From Bog-756 sp963745955 (GTDB taxonomy: Bacteria; Actinomycetota; Acidimicrobiia; Acidimicrobiales; RAAP-2): a stretch of 64,000 nucleotides of DNA. This document shows positions 18,043-28,192 of this stretch, in pieces (the first letter of the stretch is position 1; every line of letters begins with the position of its first letter). The DNA is taken from NCBI GenBank assembly GCA_963745955.1, contig CAVUZI010000005.1, forward strand, positions 186,001 to 250,000, read 5' to 3'. The position numbers and the translations under genes were made by a program. The notes beneath the pieces were generated by a model, which saw only the letters and a program-made list of their open reading frames with translations, ran no database searches and had not been told where the DNA came from.

Positions 18043-18304
18043 GTCGGCGTCCATCTGGTGGCGCCGACGGGCATGTCGTCGATCTCGGGGTCGGCCGGGG
18101 CGAAGGTGCCGGGAGCCCGCCCGGGGTGCAGACGAGGTGCAGCCCCAAACCCAAAGGGCAAACCGCAATCCGAAAAGAAAGCCGATGCGGCTGGCGCAGA
18201 TGTCTCCCGGCTTGTGTTGGGCTTAGGCACCGCCGACCATGGGCGTCATCGCTGCGTGAAGACGAGGGCCCGCCCACAGCGGACACCACCTATGAATCAG
18301 CTAC

Positions 18305-18792
18305 CTAGGGAAGGCCGGCGTGGACCGACGCCCTCCAGCGACCGGTCGAGGGCACGGTGCAGACGAGAGAGGCCGCCCGCAACAGCCAATCGATGACCAC
18401 CCGGTCGTCGGCGCCGGCCGGCACCTGGACGACCAGCCCACGTCTCGGGTGGTCCTGGGTGACCCGCCATCCCTCGGGCAGCGGGCATCCGAGGTCCCGG
18501 AGCCTCCAGGCCACCCTGGGACCGGACGCATGCTGCAACCCGACGGTGGTCGGTTTGACCGTCGCCGTTGGCGGAGCGCTTTCCGGGCATCCAGGTAACG
18601 GTGGGGACATGGTGGGTCGAGCCCCCGAGGAAGGCGAACGGCCCCGGCGGCGGTGGTTCGTGCTCCTCGCTCGATGACCGGCTCGACGTTGATCCATCCC
18701 GTCCCCTTGGCCACCACCTCGGCCATCCGGGCCAGGAGCCCGGGATCATCGTGGTCGGTGAATTCGAGCTCGACGGGCCGGCTCCGGGTCAT
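18305..18792 (-). CDS. Conserved hypothetical protein, two frame breaks
   Basis: About 160 residues after repair: ELEFTDHDDPGLLARMAEVV in the first frame, GPFAFLGGSTHHVPTVTWMPG in the second, and WRLRDLGCPLPEGWRVTQDH with GLVVQVPAGADDRVVIDWLL in the third. The segments join into a plausible globular cytoplasmic protein, but I do not recognise a named family. The ATG at 18792-18790 overlaps the stop of the upstream F420-type oxidoreductase (ATGA), so it is probably last in a coupled operon with that gene and the nitroreductase. Confidence 0.5.
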
Positions 18793-19679
18793 GTCTGGAG
18801 GTCGAGGACGCCGTCGGCCAGTGCGCTGAGCTCGGTCCGCCAGGAGTCCGGGCTCTCCAGAGGTCGGACCACGAACTTGGAGAAGCCCACCTCGAGAAAG
18901 CGCTCCAGCATGGCGCGCAACCCACCGATGCCCACCGGGACGACGTCCTCGGGGTCGACGCCGCGACGCAAGGTGGCCAGCGCCCGCTTGGCTCTCGGCG
19001 ACAGGGGGCCACCGGCATAGGCGATCGACACCCCGAAGTGCTCAGGGGAGATCGAGCGCCCGACCTCGGCGGCAGCCTCGTCGATGACCACCTTCGCCTC
19101 GGCCACCTCCGACGGCGTGCACGAGGAGGGGAGCCACCCGTCTGCGAATCGACCGCAACGTCGGAGGGCGGCGGGCACCATCCCTCCGGTCCAGAACTCG
19201 AGTGGATCCTGCACCGGGAGTGGCGACACCGTGACCCCTTCGAAATCTGCGGCCTCACCATGATGGGTGACGGTCTCCCCGGACCACAGCCTTCGGAGCA
19301 CCGGCAGCATCTCGTCCATGACGCGGCCCTTGACACCACCTGCGACACCTGTGGCCGCGGACTCGGGCTGACGGGGAAGGCCGGGCACGAAGGTCACCAG
19401 CAGTCGGCCACCGGAGAGGCGGTCCAAGCCGGCCAGCTCCTTGGCCAGACGCACCGGGTTCCTCCCCGGCAGGAGCATGGTGGTGCCCAACTTCAGGTGG
19501 TCGTTGTGGGCCGCGGCGAAGGCCAGGCCCACGAGCGGGTCGAGGGCCGGCGCGGTCAGGATCTCCGGCAGCCAGATCGAATCGAACCCGAGCTGATCGA
19601 TGTCGTCGACCAACCTGGCGAATTCGCCCCCATCGGCGACCGGCGTCAGGCCCATCCCCACTCCGATGCGGACCTTCAC
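18789..19679 (-). CDS. LLM-class (luciferase-like) F420-dependent oxidoreductase
   Basis: About 296 residues with the TIM-barrel luciferase-like pattern: VRIGVGMGLTPVADGG, LGFDSIWLPEILTAP, KLGTTMLLPGRNPVRLAKELA, RLLVTFVPG and a C-terminal VGIGGLRAMLERFLEVGF. Such enzymes use reduced F420 or FMN; in actinobacteria F420 is the likelier cofactor, by inference. The GTG start overlaps the stop of the nitroreductase (GTGA) and its own stop overlaps the next gene. The substrate is unknown. Confidence 0.87.
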   Translation of the reverse strand: MKVRIGVGMGLTPVADGGEFARLVDDIDQLGFDSIWLPEILTAPALDPLVGLAFAAAHNDHLKLGTTMLLPGRNPVRLAKELAGLDRLSGGRLLVTFVPGLPRQPESAATGVAGGVKGRVMDEMLPVLRRLWSGETVTHHGEAADFEGVTVSPLPVQDPLEFWTGGMVPAALRRCGRFADGWLPSSCTPSEVAEAKVVIDEAAAEVGRSISPEHFGVSIAYAGGPLSPRAKRALATLRRGVDPEDVVPVGIGGLRAMLERFLEVGFSKFVVRPLESPDSWRTELSALADGVLDLQT

Positions 19680-20413
19680 CGCGGATCCCGAATCCGGCTC
19701 GGACGGAACGGGCGGGACCTCATGACCGGTCCCAACGGAGCCCCGTCGAACCGGTCGACGGTGGCGAACGCCTCGACCGGCTGTCGCCGCAGCCTGGTGG
19801 GTTGGTGCACCGGCCGGCCCAGGGCCAGCACGGCGGCCACCGATACCGACTCGGGGATCCCGAGCAGCTCTTTGACCGACTCCTCCTCCCGCACCAGCAT
19901 GGTCGTCATCACCCCGGCCAGTCCTTCGTCGCGGGCCGCCAACAGGATGCTCCACGCGAACGGATAGATGGACGCCCCGCCCACCATCGTGTAGTGGTCG
20001 ACGTCACGATCGACGGTGGCCAGGCCGGCCAGGTCGGCCAGCAGCACCAGCATGACCGGGACCTGATCGAAATGCTCGGCAAAGCCGCCCGGTCCATCGG
20101 CTGCGGAACGGGCGATGGCAGGGGCACCGGCCACCGCCCGCCGCTCCAGCTCGCGGTCGGTGACCGCCGCCCACGGGGTGAGACCGGCCCCGGCCTGGGC
20201 CAGGTACTCGTACCATCCCGGAAGGTAGGCGTCCCGCAGGGCCCGGCGAAGTCGTCCGTCCTTGACGACGATCACCCGCCATGCCTGGCGGTTCCCGCCG
20301 TTGGGCGCGAAGCGGGCCGTGTCCAGCAGCCGGTAGACGGTGTCGTCTGGGACCTCGGCGCCGACGAAGTCGCGCACGGCCCCGGTTGTCCGGAGGGTTT
20401 CGATGAGTTCCAC
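19676..20413 (-). CDS. Nitroreductase-family flavoprotein
   Basis: 245 residues. Typical FMN-binding start RTTGAVRDFVGAEVPDDTVY, then ARFAPNGGNRQAWRVIVVKD, and a C-terminal DEGLAGVMTTMLVREEE with ALGRP. It reduces nitro groups, quinones or dehydrogenates small substrates using NAD(P)H. It is the first gene of a minus-strand unit with the LLM oxidoreductase and the small unknown protein, with overlapping starts and stops. A paired flavin or F420 redox route is plausible but untested. Confidence 0.87.
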   Translation of the reverse strand: MELIETLRTTGAVRDFVGAEVPDDTVYRLLDTARFAPNGGNRQAWRVIVVKDGRLRRALRDAYLPGWYEYLAQAGAGLTPWAAVTDRELERRAVAGAPAIARSAADGPGGFAEHFDQVPVMLVLLADLAGLATVDRDVDHYTMVGGASIYPFAWSILLAARDEGLAGVMTTMLVREEESVKELLGIPESVSVAAVLALGRPVHQPTRLRRQPVEAFATVDRFDGAPLGPVMRSRPFRPSRIRDPR

Positions 20414-20467
20414 GCCCCCGACGGTAGTGGCGGAACGGACACGTGTCGTACCAGGACGGTGCCCGGT

Positions 20468-20950
20468 TCAGAGCACCGCCAGGACGGCATCGGCGGCGCT
20501 CACGCTCAGACCCGGCCCGGGCTCGACGTTGAGCGTGGTCACCACTCCGTCCTCGATGACCATGGCGTAACGCTGCGACCGGGTGCCCAATCCGAAGCCG
20601 CTGCCGTCCATCTCCAGCCCGACGGCCTTGGTGAACTCGCCGTTGCCGTCGGCCAGCATCACCACCAGGTCGCCGACGTGTTGGTCCTCGCCCCACGCGG
20701 CCATCACGAAGGGGTCGTTGACCGAGATGCATGCCACCGTGTCGACCCCTTTGGCCTGCAGATCGTCATGCCGGATGACGTAGCTGGGCAGGTGGTAGTC
20801 CGAACAGGTCGGCGTGAACGCGCCGGGCACGGCGAAGAGCACCACCTTGCCGGAACCGAGGACCTCGCCCGTCTGCACGTGCACCGGACCATCGGGACCG
20901 GACGTCATCACTTTGATATCGGGAATCTTGTCGCCGACGGCGATGCTCAT
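20468..20950 (-). CDS. Peroxiredoxin, Prx5/type II-like
   Basis: 160 residues. The peroxidatic cysteine is in VPGAFTPTCSDYHLP near residue 49, the Prx5-type motif (PxxxTxxC). The hallmark SVNDPFVMAAWG follows. It reduces peroxides in the cytosol. ATG 20950 has GAGGAG upstream. The same frame is open further 5', through the repeat at 20984-21104, giving an optional Leu-Arg-Arg-Ser-Thr-Thr repeat extension. I prefer the short form because it matches family length. Confidence 0.88.
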   Translation of the reverse strand: MSIAVGDKIPDIKVMTSGPDGPVHVQTGEVLGSGKVVLFAVPGAFTPTCSDYHLPSYVIRHDDLQAKGVDTVACISVNDPFVMAAWGEDQHVGDLVVMLADGNGEFTKAVGLEMDGSGFGLGTRSQRYAMVIEDGVVTTLNVEPGPGLSVSAADAVLAVL

Positions 20951-20983
20951 GGTCGTTCTCCTCGTTGTAGCTGCTGGCTCCGT

Positions 20984-21104
20984 GGTACTGCATCTGGGGG
21001 TGCTACTGCATCTCAGGGTGCTGCTGCGTCTCAGGGTTGTACTGCGTCTCAGGGTTGTACTGCGTCTCAGGTTGTACTGCGTCTCAGGTTGATACTGCAT
21101 CTCA
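20984..21104. repeat. Tandem array of about seven 17-18-bp units upstream of the peroxiredoxin
   Basis: Units are variants of GTTGTACTGCGTCTCAGG on the plus strand. The middle units are nearly identical, with more divergence at both ends. On the minus strand the units are in frame with the peroxiredoxin and would encode LRRSTT hexapeptides. Two copies of GCGCCAGCTTACGAT follow at about 21157-21188. The array probably lies in the 5' leader or promoter region. Confidence 0.8.
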
Positions 21105-21195
21105 CGCCGGATCCCATGCGGGCCGGAAAGCGACCTCGTCGGACCGGGGCCTTGCGGCGCCAGCTTACGATGCAGCGCCAGCTTACGATTCGAGG

Positions 21196-22624
21196 TCACG
21201 ATGTCGTCCAGGGGTCACCGTTCGTGGCCCCTCGCTGGCTGGCGCTCACCTGCTCCGAAACCCGTACGAAGCGATCGTACCGCACGCGAATGTCGGCCAC
21301 GTCGTTCTCCTCGGGCACCTCCGCCTCGGCGCCGCGCAGGATCATCTCCGCCTGGCGAGCCAGGACCGCTCGCTGCCGCTCGCTGGTGGTGTTCTCGGCG
21401 ATGTGGGACAGGGCGTCGATCATCCTGATGATCACCGCGGGCATCGACCGACCCGCCTGGCGGACCTTGTCGAACGCCCGGTTCACCATCCGCCCGTAGC
21501 TCGGGTCGGACTCGATCAGGCGGATCTTCCCGCTGCGGCCCCGGTACACGCCTTCGTCGAGCGACCGGGCCGAGATCTCCGACAGGCCGGCCGAGAGCCA
21601 GTCGATGCAGGTGAGCGCGGTGAAGGTGTCGTTGACGGCGGGCGACAGGGCCCGAATGGCGATCTCCACCAGTTGGTCGATGGCGAACACCGGATCCTGG
21701 GTGAGGGTGCGATGGGGACCGGTCACGTGCGCCTTGTCCAGAGCGGCCGCCACCTGACCGGCCGCACCGGCGGGCCAGACGTTGGCCAGCGGGCGATTGG
21801 CCACGATGAAGTGGCCGGGCCGGTGGGCCAGTCGGATCACCGCGTCCAGATTCTCGGCGATGTCGACCAGCTGACTGTAGCTGACGAACTGGAGATAGCC
21901 GCTGTGCTCGGCGGTGACCTCGGCCCCCCGGACGTTCAATTTCTCGAGGAGGTCGGCGGTGACGGCCGACGACTGCTCGCCGTCGATCGCTCCCTGGCGG
22001 ACCGGGAAACTCGGCATCGATGGCCCGGTCGAGGTCGCGGGCGATGCTGGCGATGACCTCGGGGAGCTGGATCGACTTGGCGATGTGATGGATGAAGTAG
22101 ACGAGGACGGCGACGTCCACCAGCAGCAGCGCCTCGGACACCGTGATCGACAGGTGGGGGACGAAGGCGGTCCCGGGGCTGCTGATGGAACCGAGAACCA
22201 GCACCGAGTAGACGAAGGTCCCCACGAAGACCCCGAGCGTCAGTTGGTTGCCCGGATCACGGATGAAGTTCCGGAGCATCCGGGGCCCGAACTGCTGCGA
22301 GGCAAGGGTCAGAGCCAGGATGGTGATCGAGAACACCACCCCGACAGTGGTGATGATGGCCGCGGCGATGGCGATCAGGACCTGCCGGCCGGCGTCGGGG
22401 CTACCGGTCCTGACCCACATGGGCAGGCTCAGGTGGCGGTGGTAGGCAGCCAGATCGATCTCGAAGGTGACCACGAACAGGACGACGGCCACCACGATGA
22501 GCAGGGTCGGCACCACCCAGAAGGTCGTCCGCAGGGCCTCCCACCGCCAACTGGGCAGCCGCAACTGCCCGTCGTGACCCTCGGGCATCCGGCCGCCCGC
22601 GTTCGCATTCTCTGGTTCGGTCAC
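21196..22624 (-). CDS. DUF2254 family integral membrane protein, one frame break
   Basis: About 475 residues after repair. The N-terminal half has four hydrophobic segments (starting at TTFWVVPTLLIVVAVVL, IAIAAAIITTVGVVF, LGVFVGTFVYSVLV and LLLVDVAVLVYFIHHI). The soluble C-terminal half contains LTQDPVFAIDQLVEIAIRAL, SPAVNDTFTALTCIDWL and RRGRSGKI-like sequence. This order fits DUF2254, a family of unknown function. The protein moves from one frame to another near 22015, right after RDLDRAIDAEFP. Nothing beyond membrane location can be said about its role. Confidence 0.78.
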
Positions 22625-22742
22625 CGCGCTCCTCCGCAGGGAGCGGCCACAGGCGACCGTCCCGTGCCGACCAGACTTCCCGGCGCTCCGCTCCCAGCGT
22701 AGCCCGCGGGCAAGCGGGCCCCGACCCCGACCGGCGCGCCGA

Positions 22743-23186
22743 TCAACCTCCTGACTGGTCGCCTTCCATCACCGCGGCCAGCCACGACGGCATCCGCACC
22801 GGGCGCCCGTCGGGATCGACGGCGGCGTGGACGGTCACCGCCGTGGCACGGGTCTGCTCCGCCACCTGGAGCAGGTACCCCACCTGAAAGGTGGTCCGGG
22901 TCAGTTCGTCTGCGGCCACGTAGATGTCCACCGCGTCGTCGAAGTACAGGGGGCGCCGGTAGCGCACGAACAGCTCGAGTACGGCGAAGTCGATGCCGCT
23001 GCTCCTCACCTCGTCGTAGGGGTAACCGGCGTGGCGCAGCAACGATGCCCGGGCCTCCTCGAGATAGGGGACGTAGGCACTGTGGTGGATGATCCCCATG
23101 GCGTCCGTCTCGGCGAACCGAGGCCGGATGCGGTGCACGAACGAGTAGTCGGCGGGATCGGTGGAGGGGGTCAGAGAGAGGCGCAC
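22743..23186 (-). CDS. Hotdog-fold acyl-CoA thioesterase (YbgC/FadM-like)
   Basis: 147 residues. The segment RPRFAETDAMGIIHHSAYV contains the catalytic-type Asp of YbgC-like 4HBT thioesterases, followed by YLEEARASLLRHAG. It hydrolyses acyl-CoA to the free acid. The GTG start at 23186 is required to include the first strand. It is 15 bp downstream of the lipocalin-like gene on the same strand, so co-transcription is likely. Confidence 0.88.
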   Translation of the reverse strand: MRLSLTPSTDPADYSFVHRIRPRFAETDAMGIIHHSAYVPYLEEARASLLRHAGYPYDEVRSSGIDFAVLELFVRYRRPLYFDDAVDIYVAADELTRTTFQVGYLLQVAEQTRATAVTVHAAVDPDGRPVRMPSWLAAVMEGDQSGG

Positions 23187-23201
23187 ATCGGGACGCTACC
23201 G

Positions 23202-24144
23202 TCAGGTTGCGGGCGGAGTGGGCTGGTTCCACTCGATCCAACCGGTGCCGCGGCGACCGTCGCCGGCGACGAACCGGGCTGCCGCCCGGGGAAAGCGACT
23301 GGTCCGGCCGTCGGGAGCGGTGAGCAGCACCGGTCCGAAGGCGATGGGACGGATGTCGAGGTCGAGCCCACCCGGTTCGATCACGGCGCGACCGTGCACG
23401 GGCAGTCCCTCGTCCCCGAGCTCCTCGGACATGTCGAGCGTCCCCACCGGGTGCACCAGCCCGTCGGGTGGCTGCACGTAGCCGAGGGGGATCCGTTGAC
23501 CGGGCATCCGAATGTCGGCGAAATGGACCCTGGTGCCGTCATCCAACCTGGCCGCCGCCCAGCACCAGCCGAACGCCCACCAGTCCCGCACCCCCCATGA
23601 ATGGTCACGCTGGCCGTGTGACTCGACAGCCATCCGCTCACCGCCCACGGTGATCTCGCCGGAGACGAGGCATGGGATCTCGTAGCGGGTCGTCACCTGG
23701 TAATGGTAGGGAACGCCGTCAGTGGTCCAGGTCAGGTCGAGGCCCACGGTCGTCGGGGATCCGGCATCTCCCCGGTACATCGCCGCCGGGTCGCGGTGCA
23801 CCGCCCCCGGGGCGGTACCGGCCACGGTCATCGCCGTCAGCGGTTGGTCGACAGTGCCCGTCACATCGAAGCCGTCGGCCTCGATGCTCAACCCGGTTCC
23901 TGCGGCAACGGGGAGATCGAAGGCCACCGACGAGACCAAGGGTCGGTCGGCGCCCACGATCATCGTTGTCCACCAGGTCACACCCAGGTTGGGATAGAGG
24001 CCGATCCGGGCGTAGCCGGCCAGGGCCCCGTCCTCGGCCACGAAGTCGAGGTAGTAGGACTCGTTCCACAGGGGTTCGTCCCCGGGCCGGTGTCGTTGCT
24101 CGTCGCGCGGTCGAGTCGACCAGGTGGTCGTCGGGGTCGGGCAC
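23202..24144 (-). CDS. DUF7064-type (AttH/CrtC-like) protein, one frame break
   Basis: About 314 residues. The core reads EPLWNESYYLDFVAEDG, VTWWTTMIVGADRPLV and HSWGVRDWWAFGWCWAAA. These Trp-rich strands match an actinobacterial family related to AttH and hydroxyneurosporene-hydratase-like beta proteins. The function is unknown; a lipid or terpenoid ligand is a guess. The GTG at 24144 (MPDPDDHLVDS) needs one base change near 24110 to reach the core frame. It lies 9 bp after the VOC gene, with GAGAGG upstream of the GTG. Confidence 0.7.
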
Positions 24145-24153
24145 CGGTGCCTC

Positions 24154-24711
24154 TCAGACCGGCGCGGAGTCGGAGGCGCGAGCCGGCACATGGGCGATGT
24201 CGGCAGCGGTGAGCGGGCGAGTCCAGCATGCGAACTCGAGCAGTATCCCGTCCGGGTCCTGAAAGTAGATCGACCGGACGAAGACCCCCGGATGGTTGGT
24301 GTCGGCGACGCCCCACTCGCTGTCGTCGTGGTTGGCCACGTCGGTGCAGTCGATACCGGCCGCCCGAAGCCGGTCCCGGTACTCGTCGATCAGCTCGGGT
24401 GGCACCGCGAAGGCGACGTGGTTCATCGAGCCGATGGCGCTGTTGAGGCTGCCCTGGTCGGGGCGGCCGGTCGGGGCGGCGATGCCCGGAGCCGGCGGCG
24501 GTGCGTCAGGGAACCAGAAGAAGGCCAAGGCGTCACCGCCACCGCAGTCGAAGAAGAAGTGCTGACCCATCCCGGCCGGGAGCTCGATGGTCTTGATGAG
24601 CGGCATCCCGAGTACACCGCTGTAGAAATCAACCGTCCGGGCCATGTCACTGCACACCAGGGCCAGGTGGTTGATCCCCCGCACCTCGAATCCGGACTCC
24701 GATTGGGCCAT
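24154..24711 (-). CDS. VOC (glyoxalase/dioxygenase) family protein
   Basis: 185 residues with two beta-alpha-beta-beta-beta modules. INHLALVCSDMARTVDFYSG opens the first and MNHVAFAVPPELIDEYRDRL the second, and DPDGILLEFACW gives the final metal-ligand Glu. Histidines in NHLAL and NHVAF plus that Glu suggest an Fe(II) or other divalent-metal enzyme such as an extradiol dioxygenase or lyase. It heads a minus-strand cluster with the DUF7064-like protein and the thioesterase. Substrate unknown. Confidence 0.87.
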   Translation of the reverse strand: MAQSESGFEVRGINHLALVCSDMARTVDFYSGVLGMPLIKTIELPAGMGQHFFFDCGGGDALAFFWFPDAPPPAPGIAAPTGRPDQGSLNSAIGSMNHVAFAVPPELIDEYRDRLRAAGIDCTDVANHDDSEWGVADTNHPGVFVRSIYFQDPDGILLEFACWTRPLTAADIAHVPARASDSAPV

Positions 24712-25011
24712 GGTCTCCTCCAGCCGTCATGACCGGCACGCCAGGTCCATCCGGTGCGCCCGACGGGTCGGGCTGCACACAGGCGGGAAGCCGGTCACCC
24801 CCCACGGTAGCGATCTTTTGGGCCGACGATCCGACCTTCCCCGAGTTTTGGTGCGCCGCGGCAGATCGAGGGGACGCGGTCGGCCGCCCCATCGACGAAT
24901 CCGGACCCCCGGTTGGCTATGGTGGCCGGCACGTCCGGTCGCGTGGCGGGTCGAAGCCGAGGAGCAGCTCAGATGCGACAGATTGGATCGGGCGGGAGGA
25001 TCGGGCAGGGG

Positions 25012-25732
25012 ATGCGTCGTGGGGGGTTGGCGGCCGTCATCGTCCTGGCCGGTGGGGTCCTCGCCGCGGCCTGCAGCTCGTCCTCGACCAGCGCTTCGAC
25101 GACGACGACTTCGTCGTCGGGAAGTCCCTCGACCACGGGCCGCAGCGGGATCGGGCTCTGGTCTGGCGTCGATCGTGCGCGGTATCAAGAGGGGCTCGGG
25201 CGCCACCTTCAGTGCCACCTACGTGACCGCCGACAGCACCACCGGGAAGAGCCAGACGGTGACGTTCGCCCAGTCCTCGCCCAAATCGGCGGTGGTGACG
25301 CCCAGCGGTTCGTTCTACATCGACGGCTCGTCAGTGACCGCGTGCCAGGGTTCCGGGGCCAGTGCCACCTGCACGTCGCTGTCGTCGAGCCTCGGCTCGT
25401 CGCTGGGCGCGCTCACCGACCTCTTCTCACCCGGCGTCCTCACGACCACCCTCGAGAGGATCGAGGCGGAGGCCGTTGCCCGGGCCGCCGGGATCAGCGT
25501 GCACACCTCTTCGGCAACCTACGGGGGCCTGGCCTCGAGCTGCGCCACGTTGACGAGCAACGGCCAGCCGAAGCCGGTGACCTACTGCGTGGCCAATTCG
25601 AGCGGGATCCTCACCTACTCCAGCGCGAACGGGACCACCGTCACGCTCACCGCGTTCACGGCCAACCCGCCGGCGTCCACGTTCTCGCCTCCGTCCGGAG
25701 CAACCGTGCAGACCCTGCCTGCCGGCACCTAG
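25012..25732 (+). CDS. Secreted lipoprotein of unknown function, one frame break
   Basis: A lipoprotein signal is clear: MRRGGLAAVIVLAGGVLAAACSSSS, shortened here to its key parts (basic start, hydrophobic core, lipobox LAAAC). A Ser/Thr-rich linker follows. The mature part, in another frame from about 25165, is rich in small residues: GSGATFSATYVTADSTTGKS, FYIDGSSVTACQ, AASTFSPPSGATVQTLP. It may fold like an actinobacterial substrate-capture lipoprotein. No family is recognised. ATG 24973 is an alternative start 13 codons upstream, but ATG 25012 has a GGAGG-like site nearby. Confidence 0.62.
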
Positions 25733-26061
25733 ACCAGGGCCTCACCCGTCATCGGCGGCCGCCGGCTGGTATCGTGCCGAGCGGTTAGTCGTGCACGATG
25801 CGGCGCCCACCGGTCGCCGCTCTCCGGTGACGGCCGCCCATCGGCCACCGTCGGTACCGATGTCCCGAGCGGCCGCGCCCGGGTACGTGTCTCCCACGCC
25901 GCTAGGCCTCCGACCCGGTATTATACGATCGCTGGTTCATGACGGGTGCAGTCCGCACAGGGGTGCCGACGGCGGCGGCTCCGGTCAGTCCGGGGTCGGT
26001 CGTGGCAGCAGTCTCGGGGGCGAAGCTCGGTGACGGAGCGTGTCGGAGGGGGGGTGATGTC
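25733..26061. other. 329-bp non-coding stretch upstream of membrane gene A
   Basis: No convincing gene is seen. It holds the likely promoter of the A-B membrane operon; TATTATACG near 25918 is the most A/T-rich spot and could serve as a -10. A possible ATG at 25939 is in frame with GTG 26062 and would add 41 residues to gene A. Confidence 0.35.
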
Positions 26062-28192
26062 GTGACAGCAACCGGCGAGTTGGCCGCAGTGTCTTCCGCG
26101 GACGCGCCAGGCCACGAGTCGCCTCTGGAAGACCGGCCGACCACCCCGAGGCCGGCACGGGTCCACCGGCTCCCACGGCTGGAAGACACTGCTCCTCGGG
26201 GCCGGCACCTATCTCCTCCTCTCGGTGTTCGTGTGGTCAAGTGCATGGCGCCATCCGACCTCGACCACCACCTGTGGGTGCGGTGACACCTCGCTGTTCA
26301 CCTGGTTCCTCGAGTGGCCGGCCTATGCCATCTCCCACGGCCTCAATCCGTTCTACTCGACCGCCATGCACGTCCCGGTCGGGGTGAACCTGCTGGCCAA
26401 CACCAGCGTGGTTGCCATCGGAGTCCTGCTCGCCCCCGTCACCTGGCTCTTCGGGCCGGTCGCAACCCTCAACGTGGCACTGACCCTGGCACCGGCGTTG
26501 TCCGCCCTGTCCATGTTCGTCCTCCTGCGCCGATGGGTCACCTGGACACCCGCCGCCTTCGTCGGTGGCCTGCTCTACGGGTTCTCACCGCTTCGATCCT
26601 GGTCACCCTCGGCGACGCCCACCTGATGCTGGGGATGGCTGTGATCCCGCCACTGATCGTCGCCTGCCTGGACGAGCTGCTGTTCCGCCAGCGGCGGCGG
26701 CCGGTGCCCACGGGGATCGTCCTCGGCGTGCTGATGGCGCTGCAGTTCTTCATCGGCACCGAGGTCCTCGTGATCATGGTGGCGATGGGGGTCGTCGGGA
26801 TCGTCATCGTCGTCGGTGTACGCGGCATGGCGGCGTCCGCCGAGCTCCGCCGGCACGCCCGCTACGCGGTCGACGGGGCTGTCTGCCGGGTTGGCCGTGG
26901 CGCTCGTCCTCCTGGCCGGCCCGGCTTGCGTACGCGCTGTCCGGGCCCGCCCACCTCGGGAGCACGGTGTGGCCCGGCATCTACGGCCACCTCGCACGGA
27001 AGCAACGCACGTCGCTCGAGCCTCTTCTTCTTCCCGCTGTCAGCGCTGGAACGGCATGGTGGCAACCTCTCACAACCGCGTGCTGGGCGGATACCAGGGG
27101 CCGTTCGCTCTCCTATCAGTACTTCGGGACCTTGATGACGGCCGTCGTGCTCGGAGGCGTCGCCGTCTGGCGCCGCGACCGCCGTCTCTGGCTGTTCGGC
27201 GCCATCGCCGTGATCTCCGCGCGTCCTGTCCTTCGGGCACGAGACCGGACATCTGGCTGCCGTGGCAGGCGCTGGAGAACCTGCCGCATCCTCGAGAACG
27301 TGGTGCCCTACCGCTTGGTCCTCGATCACCGATCTGGCCGTGGCGGTCATGCTCGGGCTGATCGTCGAGCACATCTACGTCGCGGTCAACCGTCGGCGGC
27401 GCACGCGGCACCGGCGCCCCGGTGCCGAAGGCGAACGAGCCTCTGGGCCCGACTGCCCCAATGGACGGGCTGCCGCGTCGCCGCCGTCGTGGCCGTGATC
27501 GCCCTCGTCCAACCGGCCTCCTACCTGGCCCGGACCATCCCCATGACCACCGTCCCGGTGGCCCTCCCCACCTGGTTCACAGCCGTCGCCCCGCATCTGC
27601 CCCGCACCAGGTCCTCCTCATCCTCCCCGCCCCGTTCACCTCGTTCGACAACTCGATGACCTGGCAGGCGCGTCGACCACATGGACTTCTCGATGGTGGG
27701 TGAAGGCGGTCCCGGCGGGATGCTGGTGGAAACCGGAACGGAGCTGAAGGGCGCACAGGTCCTCGCCAAGGTCTCGTCGCAAACCCCCAGGCCCGGAACC
27801 CTCACCGCAGGCCATGTCTCCGAGGTCCGCCAGGCGCTCCACGACTGGCGGCGTGACCATGGTCGTCATCCCCGATCAGGCCGACCTGCCCACCTATGAC
27901 CAGATCTCCTCGGTGACGCTTGCCGCCGCCCTGATCACGGCGGCCACCGGGCGGCGTCCCCGTCCATCAGGCGGATGCCTGGGTATGGACCGGTGTCGAG
28001 CATTCCGGTCCCGTCGTGAAAGCGGATACCGCCCGGCTCGCCGAATGCACGACCGGCGGTCGAGGCCCGCGGTGCCCACGCCGTCCGCCGGGCGACGGCC
28101 TGCGTCCTGTCGCCTCCGGGGACCTCGCATCAGCGCTGAAGCACGAGATGCCCGTCATGACCCCCCGTGATCCCCACGGCAGTTGCCGATGA
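26062..28192 (+). pseudogene. Gene A: large polytopic membrane protein, paralogue of the gene at 55977-58127, broken by many frame changes
   Basis: Segments of one long GT-C-like membrane protein are readable in alternating frames: TSTTTCGCGDTSLFTWFLEW, NLLANTSVVAIGVLLAPVTW, LGDAHLMLGMAVIPPLIVAC, VWRRDRRLWLFGAIAV, VALPTWFTAVAPHLP, SMVGEGGPGGML. Each aligns with the intact 716-residue protein at 55977-58127. I count at least ten single-base frame changes in 2.1 kb. The N-terminal start is probably GTG 26062, after GGAGGGGGG. The C-terminal frame ends at 28192 and overlaps an ATG for gene B (ATGA). Either the copy is decaying or the consensus is poor here; the retained protein similarity favours the second. 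Confidence 0.65.

Noticed and set aside
20984..21104. Possible CRISPR array upstream of the peroxiredoxin
   Set aside because: Units of 17-18 bp are contiguous with no spacers; it is a simple tandem repeat.
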